A stretch of DNA of 20,000 nucleotides, taken from NCBI GenBank assembly GCA_015478945.1, contig JABUQX010002876.1, forward strand, positions 1 through 20,000, read 5' to 3'. Within the stretch, counting starts at the first letter, position 1. Every line of letters begins with the position of its first letter. Position numbers and translations under genes: made by a program. Of this stretch, positions 1 through 9,959 are shown piece after piece. The notes under the pieces were generated by a model. It did no database searches, was not told the origin of the DNA, and saw nothing but the letters and a program-made list of their open reading frames with translations. This stretch comes from Trachelipus rathkii. Lineage: Eukaryota > Arthropoda > Malacostraca > Isopoda > Trachelipodidae.

Positions 1-860
1 CACACCAGGTCTGAAAGATGCAACGTGGTATAAAGTAACTGAAATAGAGCATCAAGTGTTTTCTCCTGAGCGTGCGAGAAACAAGTGAGAAAACCACAAG
101 TCAACGTTTGACCACATCAAAGCTCAGAAGACAAAGCAAGCCAGGCGGTTTGAGGACACGTCAGCCTGAAAACAACAAACAGCGGCAAGTGACGGGATTG
201 GCCAGCAAAACAATAAAATGCTCCTCGTCGACACTCCACCAGTCACCCGCGAAGAAAGCCTCACGTTCTGAGCAAGTCCAAAAGGTAAACACACTCGCCA
301 TTATTCTGTTTTTCTCGAGACAAGCGCGGTGATAATTGTCACGACAGAATCTTGTACCTTCAGGACGACAGCTAAACAAGCCTTTACAAAGCATTCTTGA
401 CAGCAACGACTTGAAAAACCAGTTCCAATCCGAACCTCCATGTTAACAGACCTTGCATGACCGGATTGGTACTCCCGCAATTCTTACCAGCGATCAACGC
501 CGCCATCTTACACTCTACGCCGCATTCTAGTTATAGACATTTCTGGCGTAAGAAATAGCATTAACAAAGTACTACCTCTTCCCTAAGTTGAAAATGAAGT
601 TCGAAGGGTCATCATTTGGGACGATGGAAAACCATAAAAAATACTGTAAACAAGTACAAACTAACCACACTTTCAGGAAATAGCTTCCCCCATCGCGATA
701 CAACCACCAATAAACGCTGCATTGACACACTAGTGTACCAGCAAACGTCTGGAACCGCTGTGTAAACCTCCCAACGCACGTCATGACTTCGAAGAAGAAG
801 ATAACTTGTAACTTCTCAGCGCTAAGTCAAATACATAATTAAATAAGCATCAGTACACGC
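1..860. other. Unassigned single-copy-looking segment
   Basis: This stretch has mixed base composition without the TA microsatellite that fills most of the window. Short open frames exist on both strands (72-332 plus, 161-406 and 572-784 minus), but none has a motif, domain or composition that I recognise, and they overlap one another on opposite strands as chance frames do. The one gene-like signal is a possible start codon followed closely by a splice donor on the minus strand near 488-506, listed separately. The segment could be the 5' flank of a host gene or an old transposon with no recognisable remains. Confidence 0.4.
488..506 (-). other. Candidate first coding exon (very short)
   Basis: On the minus strand an ATG at 506-504 sits in a favourable context (AAG before it, GCGGCG after it) and opens a seven-residue stretch reading MAALIAG. 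This runs straight into GGTAAGAA, a good match to a metazoan 5' splice donor, with the GT at 487-486. Just upstream a five-codon frame (ATGCGGCGTAGAGTGTAA) ends immediately before the main ATG, which would make it a small upstream reading frame. GC-rich first exons of this form are common in animal genes. No second exon is recognised at lower coordinates, so the gene would have to continue outside the window or the match is chance. Confidence 0.2.
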
Positions 861-869
861 TTACTTTTG

Positions 870-1860
870 GGACCTAATACATATATAACCTCATAACTCC
901 ATTAGTAATATACCTCTATATATCTCACTATTAATATATATGTAACCCATATAATTACTATACCTATATATACCGTTTCAAATATATATATATATAATAC
1001 TACTTATATATATATCTCTTACTACGTATAGCTATATTAACATAACTACATATTCATTACCTATATATTACATCACGCTACTAATAATTATCAACCCTAA
1101 CTATATAATCACCTAACATATTCAACACTATACAAATACCCTACCTACTAGCCTTCATCATACACCTAAATAACATCTCATACACCCATACAAATAACAA
1201 CTACATATACAACTCCTCTCAATCCAAACTCAACTCTAACTTTACAAATAACATCCACAACATAACATAACTATAAATATAATTCCCTCGCCATCTAAAT
1301 ATCACCCGCACTATTAACATAAATATAATACAGATTATAATTTACAAAATCATACTCTAAACATAGAAATTTACTAATACCAACACCATATATACCTCTA
1401 CAAATCGGCCCACACCACACTCTCACACATTAATACTACATCAATACAAACATAAAAAAGAACTCCCACATATACTTATATGTAAATCACCCTATAACCT
1501 AAATAAAACCCTATAAACATGATCACTAAAAAATACTTATATAACAATAATATGATATGAACTATTATAATCAATTGCTAGTATTATATACTACTAATAT
1601 ATATATATATATTGCCCACACGTAATAACAACTATCTACCACTATATACTAATACCTATATAATTATTATATCAAAAATTAATGAACTCAATAAAAATAA
1701 TATTATATAACTCATCAATACAAGTAGATATACAATTTATCATATTAAAACATTAAACGTATAATACTATATAACTATAATATTATATTATAGTATTACA
1801 TATTATACACACAGAAATACTGTGACGTAGCATCACATAATCAATTAATAATATACCTAA
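870..1860. other. AT-rich tract almost free of G on the plus strand
   Basis: The region is made of A, T and C with very few G on the plus strand. By hand count, 901-1500 contains about 151 C and about 15 G. 1081-1260 contains only one G. Short (TA)n runs occur at 966-1016 and about 1598-1612. No coding frame or known repeat family is recognised. 2340-2660 shows the same bias more weakly. Confidence 0.6.
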
Positions 1861-1917
1861 AGCTATAAACAGAGAAATACAATTACTAATGAATAATCTA
1901 GATACTATATTATATAT

Positions 1918-1941
1918 ACTAAATATATATATATATATATA
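1918..1941. repeat. Short (TA)n microsatellite
   Basis: A run of alternating T and A, broken once, lies within AT-rich DNA. It generates spurious Ile/Tyr-rich frames on both strands. Confidence 0.7.
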
Positions 1942-2940
1942 CAGCGTAAAACAGATCAAAGAAAAAGAATTAGATAATATTGAACCAAAAAGCAAAGTGG
2001 ACATTCTGCATATGGAATTGTCGACAAGAACTTTGCCCATTTTTGCGCTCCAATACAGGCCAATGAAACGAGTACTTAAACCGCATAGACTCATCAGCGA
2101 TTCCACCTTTCAATAAAACAAAAGGAAAACGAACCTCTAGAATCTTTACTAGCTCACAATAACTCTTTCCGACAGTTTCATCAGTTTGGAAGAAACTCTA
2201 GTTGAAGGAATAAAAGAACCAATGGAAAACAGATTTATGGATAATAACATTGTATTATATTGATATTTTAATATATATATATATTAAAAGTGAATATAGA
2301 GTAAATTTAATATATAATATAAGATAATATAATAAAATAGCCCAATCATAACGAACTATCCTATACTATTAAATGGCTCTTCATGCAAAAACCAAGGAAA
2401 CAACTCTAACACCAAATAAGAAAGGCTACACATCATAAAGTAACCATCAAAAGCCAACCCGATCAATACACATTCTACTTAAAATCAAACAAAAAAACAC
2501 ACACCACCCATAAAGGAAATCAGTAAAAATTCATCTATTCAAACATAAACTCCAATCCAAGTCAACAATAAATCAATATATCTTTACGAAACGACGCCTC
2601 CCACAGCCAACACCAACAAAAACTCCAAAGAAACACACAAAACAATAGAGCCAAGAACCATGTAAAATTAAGAATATTAAGATCAATTACCCGCAAATTA
2701 GTATTAAGAATGAAAGCCAATAATCCTACACTACCGTAAGAAAAGATTCAGAAAGAAATCCATATATCCCATCTAACGATACCACACACACATGTCTACA
2801 CATTGCAACTTCCGATTAATCTCGATTAAAAACTAGCAATTTTGATAAATAAACTTCAAAAATGAAAATAATAAAAAAAACAAAAGAACAAAACCATAAA
2901 CTGAAACCCTGTCAAAAGTAGCAAAAATAAAATGGTTGAA
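1942..2940. other. Unassigned A-rich segment
   Basis: About 1960-2240 has mixed composition and about 2260-2940 is rich in A and C. Several short frames are present, but no motif, splice pattern or repeat family is recognised. A short TA run lies at about 2270-2285. Confidence 0.4.
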
Positions 2941-3063
2941 ACATCAAAAAGAGAAAAAAGCAAAGCAACAAAAGACTATGAAAAACCTCCTAATTTCAGA
3001 ACAATTTAACAAACTGCCCAGCCCAACTAAAAGAGGAAAAATATAGGAAAACCCAAGTAAGAA

Positions 3064-3339
3064 ATGGAGGGCGATAAAAAGCAAGCGCCACAAAACACTT
3101 GGGACAAATACTTGAATCCCTGGACGAGGAGAAAATACGAAGCGTTGTACGATAGAATAGTGAGTTATCCTTGGGCGTAAGAGACGGATGTCGTGGGGTG
3201 CATGGCTTACCTCGATATAAAATTGCCACAAAGGAGCACGAAGCCTGGGGAAAGACCCGATGCGGTAGGCGGCCGTTGTTGGTACAACAATGGAATCAGC
3301 AGGTGGATAGTGGTTTTGAGGAATACGCAGAAAAAATAA
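3064..3339 (+). pseudogene. Coding-like remnant of unknown identity
   Basis: From an ATG at 3064 one frame runs for 92 codons to a TAA at 3337-3339, interrupted by a single in-frame TAA at 3178-3180. The translation has the balanced composition of a soluble protein rather than of random AT-rich DNA. It is rich in charged and aromatic residues and includes the stretches NTWDKYLNPWTRRKYEALYD and GRCWYNNGISRWIVVLRNTQ. An upstream in-frame TAA at about 3056-3058 supports the ATG as the start, though a decayed internal fragment is equally possible. The opposite strand is open over 2944-3372, giving a longer but very hydrophobic frame rich in Phe and Leu that looks like the antisense image. I do not recognise the family. 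It may be a piece of a transposon protein, since its surroundings are repetitive. The GC content is clearly above that of its flanks. Confidence 0.35.
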
Positions 3340-3624
3340 ATTAACAAATGGTAGATACAGATAATTGATCAACTAGTGTGAAGAGTTTAGCCAGGAAGAA
3401 ATTAAAGCTGATTATATTGAATGAAAAATCATCAATTCAGACGGGCTACCACGCGCATCTGTTTTTACATTATTTACGTTAAAGATTAGCTATAATCGCT
3501 GCATCGGAAATCCCTTACAAAAAGAAATACTTACGCCTTGGAAGCATCTTACAATTTGGTAAGTTTGAACAAAAACGAACGCAAATCGAGCATTTCTTAC
3601 GTTCGATGCCCAGATAAAACAAAA
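3340..3624. other. Unassigned segment after the unknown remnant
   Basis: The composition is mixed and no recognised coding or repeat content is present. Around 3500-3610 the text is less AT-rich, but no frame has a recognisable motif. Confidence 0.35.
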
Positions 3625-3735
3625 GATTATATATATAATATAATATATATATATATAATATATATAAATATATAGAATAAAAATAGTATATAAGTATATA
3701 TAAGTATTATATATATAATTATTATAATAAATAAT
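3625..3735. repeat. Impure (TA)n / ATA microsatellite
   Basis: The block is almost entirely A and T, dominated by TA and ATA steps with occasional G. Frames through it read as Ile/Tyr repeats and are not genes. Confidence 0.75.
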
Positions 3736-4340
3736 CATGGCAAGCAGTTATCCATCATCAAACATATATTACTGCCTTTCTTCTCTTTCTTATTTTTTCT
3801 TACATATCACACACAGAACTCCTCGTCCTTATACCGTATCATACTGCCTGTAGCTATAACATATAAACTAATAGTAATATAAATAGCCGAGACTAGTATA
3901 AACTCAAAAGAACAATAAATAGCTTATAACCAACCGCTATATATATGAGTAGGGGGTAGGCAAGTTAGTATACAATCTAATTGAAAATATAAACAGAATA
4001 TACTATAAATATGATAAATTAATGAAATAGGTATCATAAAGAGGATTAGAACATAACTAGCTAGGCTATATCTAAAAATTACCCTTAGGTAGCTCACACA
4101 TGAGCGTAGAATATATAACTAGGATTACGTTATACCAAATATGAGCGATTGAGCGGAGAGTGAGCGGGATAAAAGAGCCTAATATATAAAATGGGTAACA
4201 ATGCCCGTGTGGAGTCACGAATAATATGACTAGGTGGAAATATAATGGCACACCTGGAGGAATAATATAAGAGAATAAGATCTAACGTATATATATATAC
4301 AGGTGTAAAAAATAAAGATAGTAATAACCTCATAATATAA
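3736..4340. other. Unassigned AT-rich segment
   Basis: A (TA)n run lies at about 4287-4300. The rest is irregular AT-rich sequence with scattered G-containing words. No gene, RNA or known repeat is recognised. Confidence 0.4.
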
Positions 4341-4558
4341 TTATTCATAATATTATATAGATATAATAAATATATATATTATATAGATAATAATAATGAT
4401 ATTAATAGAATATTATATATAGGTATTATATATATAATAATATATTAGAATGAATATATATATAGAAGATAGATATAATATATAATATATAGATAATATA
4501 ATAATATATATAATATATATAATAGAATATAAATATGATAAATAATAATAATATATAT
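4341..4558. repeat. TA/ATA-rich degenerate microsatellite
   Basis: This is about 220 bases of almost pure A and T with TAATA, ATATA and similar words and sparse G. It is probably a decayed (TA)n/(TAA)n array. Confidence 0.7.
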
Positions 4559-4657
4559 AAGGATAGATTCGGTGAAGATGTGAACGGAAAACAACTCCCA
4601 GCAGTGTATGTGCTGAGCGTCAGACGAAAGAGACAGCGTATTGATAGTGAGGAATAA
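4559..4657 (+). other. Short charged reading frame, unknown
   Basis: Directly after the TA-rich block a frame runs through to TAA at 4655-4657. It reads KDRFGEDVNGKQLPAVYVLS followed by a basic stretch (RRKRQR) and an acidic end. The composition is protein-like, and the surrounding 4561-4860 has higher GC than its neighbours. It is too short to assign and has no start codon of its own, so it could be a fragment of a transposon protein or chance. Nothing else is recognised up to 4860. Confidence 0.2.
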
Positions 4658-4860
4658 GCAGAGAAGAGATGAGTAACTAGCGATCGCTCAGGCATGCCAC
4701 ACAGAAGGCCTGCGAATCATATCACATTCCTTTCGTAGGCCAAGTAGCGCAGACCCATCTGGTTGACCACAGGAATAACACTACTGTGAAATTGGCCTGC
4801 TTCCCCTGAGACCAAATACATAATTGGTGACTACAACTTGTGAGAACTGGAGGAAAAATA

Positions 4861-5785
4861 TAAGAATATTATACATCCTAGAAGCACCATAACCCCAAAC
4901 TTTATTATATATACTACCACAACCTAACTTATACGATCAATAACCCGGTACTAGCACCCGGCATAAGGGAGAGAACATGAATATTACGTATAACTATATA
5001 CACTTATGACAATAAATAATATTTATATAATAATATAATATAATAAGTATATATATAATAGTATAAATTAAGATATATAGTGAATATAATATAATATAAC
5101 ATCATATAATATACTTATAATATTAATATATATTAAGTTATAATATAATAATATATATAATATATATAAAAATATATTGGAAGGCATAATATACCTACTA
5201 CTACTGAAGACGTATTATATACGGTTACAATAGTAGTAGATAACACCGCGTGAATACGTATAGTTCAGATGAATAGATATATAATATTACTATAAATAGA
5301 TACAATAAAATGAAAGATACATAATAGTAAATATATAGTATATGTATAATATAATAATATATATATAAATATTTAATATATTAAAATATTAATATAATAT
5401 ATATAATATATAATATAAATATAATATATATATGAAATATATATATAGTATATATATATATAATATATATATATACTACAAACAGTGTACCACATATATG
5501 TATATATATTACCATAGGCTATAACATGATAACTACTAACACTCAAACTATGCACCCACCAGCCCGTGTTCTACTCACGTCAGACGTAAACATTAGATCG
5601 AGACTCACTAGAGGAGAATATATAGGTACAACAGTTAAAGAAAAGTATATTTAAAAGTATAAGAGGGCTAGAATATGAACATTGAAATGTATATGAATCA
5701 TAGTTCAGCTACGAAGTACTGATGGCCTCAAATAAGTACTCAAGCAGTAGTATTAATATACAACCTCTATAATACTATTTGGAAT
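4861..5785. repeat. TA-rich tract with several degenerate microsatellite blocks
   Basis: Blocks at about 5020-5175 and 5330-5510 are nearly pure A/T with TA and TAA periodicity. The sequence between them is irregular and AT-rich. No coding content is recognised. Confidence 0.6.
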
Positions 5786-5801
5786 AAACTACATAGGGAC
5801 A

Positions 5802-5948
5802 TATACCAAAAGCCGGCAACGTACGGACCGGGCTAACCAGGGCAACGCTACGAACAATTCGAATCGGCGGGGGAGAGGTCAACAGGGCACACACGGTGGC
5901 AATGGCGGGCGCAGTACTACGGACTGTAAAACGTCAGTGAATCTGTAG
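5802..5948 (+). other. GC-rich island with Gly/Asn/Arg-rich frame
   Basis: A GC-rich patch inside AT-rich DNA carries an open frame ending at TAG 5946-5948. Its translation includes RANQGNATNNSNRRGRGQQG followed by more Gly, Asn and Thr. The composition resembles an RGG-type low-complexity segment, as found in RNA-binding or Gag-like proteins. There is no start codon or second motif to confirm it, so identity is open. Confidence 0.2.
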
Positions 5949-6059
5949 TGATACGAAAGAGGTCGTAGATGGCGATCCTTTAAAATTGGAGGCGAATTAA
6001 ATATTGTATTGAAGTTGCAAACTGCAACACAAGGTGACGTTTAACTTGTTCTAATATTG

Positions 6060-6430
6060 TTTACAAAAAAAACTTGCCTTTATAACGGGATCAAAGTAAA
6101 TTTGCAATAGTATGAAGGTCATTTAATTCCACAGAACTAAAGCGTTTTAGCTCTAGTTTTATGACCTCTTTCATTCTTTTTAATAAACCGTCATCAATTT
6201 CATTTGAAGATGGTTCAACATTCTTCCTTAGCTTTGAACAGAAGCTGTAAGCGCTAATCTTTTTTGTATCAATCAATAATCTACTGTGATCTCTGTTACC
6301 TCCAATTATTATGATTCATTGATTGAGATCAATGCAGTCAGCATTACACATTGTCGATCCATCTCTCTCCCTTAAATTGCGTTGAGATTCACTAAGTATT
6401 TTTATTATAAATTCTTATCAATCCTCCAAT
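6060..6430 (-). pseudogene. hAT-superfamily (ZBED-like) transposase remnant
   Basis: Reading the minus strand, an open frame over 6276-6091 ends in the residues SVELNDLHTIANLL. After small shifts it continues as DP and then RYKGK (6087-6073). The combined pattern, a long helical charged stretch followed by 'hTIAxLLDPRYKGKFF', is what I recall from the C-terminal half of hAT transposases and the domesticated ZBED proteins. There it precedes the hAT dimerisation region. Two single-base shifts flank the DP codons. Upstream of 6276 the frame is broken by stops, and no N-terminal BED finger or catalytic region is visible, so this is a short dead fragment. The candidate terminal repeats just upstream (6456-6509, 6640-6764) fit a hAT element lying in the same orientation. 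Confidence 0.5.
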
Positions 6431-6455
6431 AAGATACGCGCAACATCCCCCAGGG

Positions 6456-6509
6456 ATAAACCGATGCCGAGGCGGATGCGAAGGGATGCGCGATTTACCT
6501 GCATCACTA
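6456..6509 (-). mobile_element. Candidate hAT-like transposon end (GATGCG repeats)
   Basis: GC-rich words of the type GGATGCG and GATGCCGAGG are followed by TGCATCACTA, which ends abruptly at (TA)n. Read on the minus strand, the end would be TAGTGATGCAGG followed by repeated CATCC/CGCATCC. Short terminal motifs with subterminal hexamer repeats are typical of hAT ends. It lies about 80 bases upstream of the transposase remnant in the same orientation. The partner end has not been found. Confidence 0.3.
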
Positions 6510-6632
6510 ATATATATATATATATATATATATAATTATATAAATATATTATATATATTATTATATATAAGAATAATAATATAAGTATATATATAATATA
6601 TATAGATATATATAATATAATATAATAATTAG
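6510..6632. repeat. (TA)n microsatellite
   Basis: Pure TA for the first 25 or so bases, then degenerate TA/ATA. Confidence 0.8.
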
Positions 6633-6639
6633 GACAATC

Positions 6640-6764
6640 GGATCAAGTATCGGTATCGGGTATCGGCAAAAAATTTGGTACGGTATCGTATCGGTATGGA
6701 AATGAAAAATTCGAGTACTTATCGGTAATCGGTATCGCCTCAAATTTGGTATGGTGCAACACTA
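6640..6764 (-). mobile_element. Candidate hAT-like transposon end (GTATCG repeats)
   Basis: The plus strand carries repeated GTATCG/GGTATCGG words and finishes with TGGTGCAACACTA at 6764, after which TA-rich sequence resumes. Read on the minus strand the end is TAGTGTTGCACCATACC followed by ATACCGATACC repeats. This matches my memory of a common animal hAT terminus with subterminal repeats. The transposase remnant at 6060-6430 lies inside such an end in the right orientation. No matching opposite terminus or target duplication was found. Confidence 0.4.
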
Positions 6765-6769
6765 ATATA

Positions 6770-6802
6770 TTTATAAAATATATAATATAATAGATATCTA
6801 AT

Positions 6803-6876
<74 letters not shown>

Positions 6877-6898
6877 ATATAATATATAAGTATATAAC
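6770..6898. repeat. (TA)n microsatellite
   Basis: Long TA runs with a few single-base interruptions separate the hAT-like end from the foldback element. Confidence 0.85.
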
Positions 6899-6901
6899 GT
6901 C

Positions 6902-8163
6902 AAATGGGGAAAACGGTTTCGGTGGTAAACTGTAAGTTTAGAAAATGTGCTTTATTTTCATAATGACAACCGTATAATGGGGAAGTTTTTTTGTAGATAA
7001 AAGACTATATTTAATATTATTTCAAAATTAATCCAATACATTCAACTATAGTCAAAAAAATTTCTCCATTAAAAAATTTTTTTGGAAAATGCAAAAAAGG
7101 TCTCTACACTTAACGAAATATCAATATTTCGCATTACAGCAATATCAAAAGGTGTGAAATAAGCCGTTTCCATGTATTAATTGTATTTAGTGATATTTTT
7201 TAAGTTATTAAGTGGTTTCACTTGTTAAATGGTAAGGAAAAACTGGTAATAATTTCATGTATAAATAATTTTTTTTTATATGTTTTTATATTTTTAATTT
7301 TGCATAGATGAAAGATCAATATTCATGTCATAAATTTGAATGGTGTTATATATAATTTGATATTAGTACGTAAAAAAATAGGCCAAATTTTACATACGCC
7401 AAAATCTCGAGAACTACGATACTTACAAGAACCATTACATATTTGAATCAGCGTATAAAGCTATTATGGAAGTTAAAGAAAAAATTAATTAATAATATTT
7501 TTAATTATATAATATAATAAATATATATAATATATATATATATATATATAATATATATATATATTTAGCTATATAAAATCTATATATATATATGAATAAT
7601 ATAATATATATATATATATATATTATATAATATATAATAATATATAAATATATAATAAATATATATAAGATATATATAAATAATATATATAATTTTATTT
7701 TTTACACACTTATAATAAGCTTTTACGCTGATTCTAAATATGTATTGGTTTCTTGTAACGTAGTTTCGAGAAATCGCGTACAGTATTTTTTTTGTATGTA
7801 GTTTTACCAAAAATATGAATGCTATAAATATAGAAAGTTTAGTTTACATGTTTTGTTCTACCAATTATGTTTTAACACGTTTAATACTTGTAATAACTGC
7901 TTCCATTTAGTACTCACAGCATGTGTAATTTGACATAAAATACATAATGAAATTACCCAAAATTTTTTTTACTCCAAAAAAAATTTCAGACTAGCATTTT
8001 TCAAAAAATAACTAAACTACGTATACACCTTTTAATATTTCTATTTTAATATAGCATTTAGAAGGTCAAAATTGAGAAAAAACATTAGGTTGGGTGTAAC
8101 TTGAAACTTTGATTTCATGACTTGCCAAAAAAAAAAGCCTAATTTTTTTTTTTTTTCCCCAAT
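6902..8163. mobile_element. Foldback-type element with long imperfect inverted arms
   Basis: The two sides of this 1.26 kb segment are inverted copies around a TA-rich core. The best-preserved part pairs 7391-7466 with 7712-7800: the left arm contains GAATCAGCGTATAAAGCT and the right arm its near-complement, and both carry TCTCGA, ACAAGAA and TACATAC words in matching order. Outer parts are more diverged but still share GGTAAT..TTTCAT and AAAAGGTGT words. The outermost bases are AAATGGGGAAAA on the left and the complement of CATTGGGGAAAA on the right. No transposase frame is present, so this would be a non-autonomous element. It sits inside TA-rich DNA at both ends. The superfamily is not assigned. 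Confidence 0.5.
7495..7692. repeat. (TA)n core of the foldback element
   Basis: Near-pure TA and ATA sequence forms the loop between the two inverted arms. The minus-strand Ile/Tyr frame here is an artefact of the repeat. Confidence 0.8.
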
Positions 8164-8165
8164 GA

Positions 8166-8265
8166 GGATATAATATATATAATAATAATTATAATATAAA
8201 TATATTATAATATAATAATAATATAATATATAATATATATAAATAAATATATATATTATATAAGG
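8166..8265. repeat. TA/TAA-rich microsatellite
   Basis: A/T-only sequence with TA and TAA periodicity directly follows the right end of the foldback element. Confidence 0.7.
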
Positions 8266-9140
8266 TAAACCAACATATAATTTAAATATTTAAACTACTA
8301 ACAGATGATATATATATATATATTTGAATATATCTACTAATCAACTGAGTTGATATATAATTATTAAATAATCTGTTAATCCACTTAATTTATGAAATAC
8401 TTATTTTAAATATCCCTATAATATCATTATTTTTTAATTATGTATTTTTCCCATGAAAATTAATATATTTAATATTTTCCACAATGAAAATAAGCGTCAG
8501 ATTTAAAGAAGTCAGAGTAATTGTACGATCTCTACAATTACTTCCTACAATTTACCAACAGTTCTTAAACTAATATCTATAATAGGAAAAGAACGTCGCA
8601 TAAACTCTTTAACAATGCTTATACATGTAAAATTGCCAGAATCTTGGTTATTAAAGAAAATGCTTGTCAGTTTGATATAATTGATGAAAAAAATTAATAA
8701 AATATATTATAAATACACATTAAATCAAAATTATTCTCAATAAATGAAAGCAAACTTGAAATTGATCAAAAGTCGTTACAGTAGCAAATAAATTCCTATC
8801 AGATATCATGTTCAGGTGATATTTCCGTGAATTGCAGTCACACATATAAGGTATTTAAGAAAAAATGTAAAAAAAGAGAATATAGAAAAAAAGAGAATGG
8901 ATATTGGAAGTGATTGTTCTAATTATCATGACACACATCACCTGGTGTATTCCAGAACTATAGATTTTCCTCTTTTTTGAGAACCTTTATTTTACGTTGA
9001 TTAAAAACTACATAGACCCTCCAAATTACACTTAAGAATCAAGCCGCACATGAACCTTGTTTTACAAAGGAGGGGGGCAACAAATAAATAAAATAAATAA
9101 AAATTCACAGGGAAGAAAATAGAAAAATTAAAACGGAATG
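8266..9140. other. Unassigned AT-rich segment with a small hairpin
   Basis: No coding or repeat family is recognised. A perfect 9-bp inverted repeat (GTAATTGTA, 7-base loop, TACAATTAC) lies at 8517-8541. A short AAATA tandem run at about 9081-9105 could be the 3' tail of the retrotransposon that follows on the minus strand. Confidence 0.4.
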
Positions 9141-9179
9141 AACAGGTACACCGACACCCTGACCCCTGTGGCAAACTAT

Positions 9180-9900
9180 CAGCGCGAATTACCGATCACG
9201 ATTTTGGGCGACAGACGGTAGGGACTTAAATAGAGCGACAGAATATTCCAAAAGTATCTAAATCTCAGTGCGTGAAACATATGATAAAAGAAGTAGATCA
9301 ATAGGAGTTCCACAATTTTTAATTTTAGCACTGTTGCTGGAAAGAAGGAGGTACATCAACGAGTGATCCTTGTCTCCAATATTCACACAATTTCATGAGA
9401 GAACAAGGCACCTCTTGTGTTACGAGGGCGACGCAGTGGTGGAGGAATGCGCAGAGGTCAATTCTCCGCGAGCACCTGCCGTTGGTAATACCTAATAAAA
9501 AGAGGATAGGGCACCTACGTAAACAACGCAGAGAAAGAGGGTCAAAAGAGTTAGAGTATGGGTCAGTTTATAAGCCTCTTAGCTTAGCTTCAATGCTATC
9601 CCAAAGGAGGGTGGAACCGGATCCACCCCCAAATGTGGGACAGTATTCCACGCAGGGGCGAATAAGACCATAATATATTGGCAGTAAATTGAGTCAAGAA
9701 GAAAAAATTCACTGGAAATCTGAACAGACATTCCCAGCTTTTTTGAGGCCAATTTAGCAACCGATGTGAGGTGAGGTCTCCAAGATAATTCACTATTTCT
9801 TATTTTTAGTCCTAGAATGTTTATGTTGTTTACGGGTAAGACATTAGAGCCATCAAAAAGGGATAGGAAAGTTGGAAGTTGTTTATAGAGGGAGATTATG
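9180..9900 (-). pseudogene. Retrotransposon C-terminal domain (decayed)
   Basis: On the minus strand a frame reads NINILGLKIRNSELSWRPHL and, further on, SHIWGW (about 9640-9625). These correspond to the 'lGl.....dl.W..Hi' and 'yasHiWG' landmarks that follow the polymerase in Jockey/I-type ORF2 proteins. Lower down come short matches to the region that ends with a 'WN.LP' motif (here NCGTPID), then a tail around 9200. Stops interrupt it several times. Plus-strand 9395-9673 is open for 92 codons but is the antisense of this region and has no identity of its own. Confidence 0.6.
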
Positions 9901-9959
9901 AAGAAGTGTGAGTTTTCAGGAGTTTGAACTTCACAAGCTTAACGCGTTACCCCACTGAG

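Noticed and set aside
2944..3372. Longest open frame of the window, minus strand, 142 codons
   Set aside because: Very rich in Phe and Leu as expected of the antisense of a charged frame; the plus strand 3064-3339 is more protein-like. Not excluded outright.
9395..9673. Plus-strand 92-codon open frame
   Set aside because: Antisense to the C-terminal domain of the minus-strand retrotransposon, where the SHIWG landmark lies.
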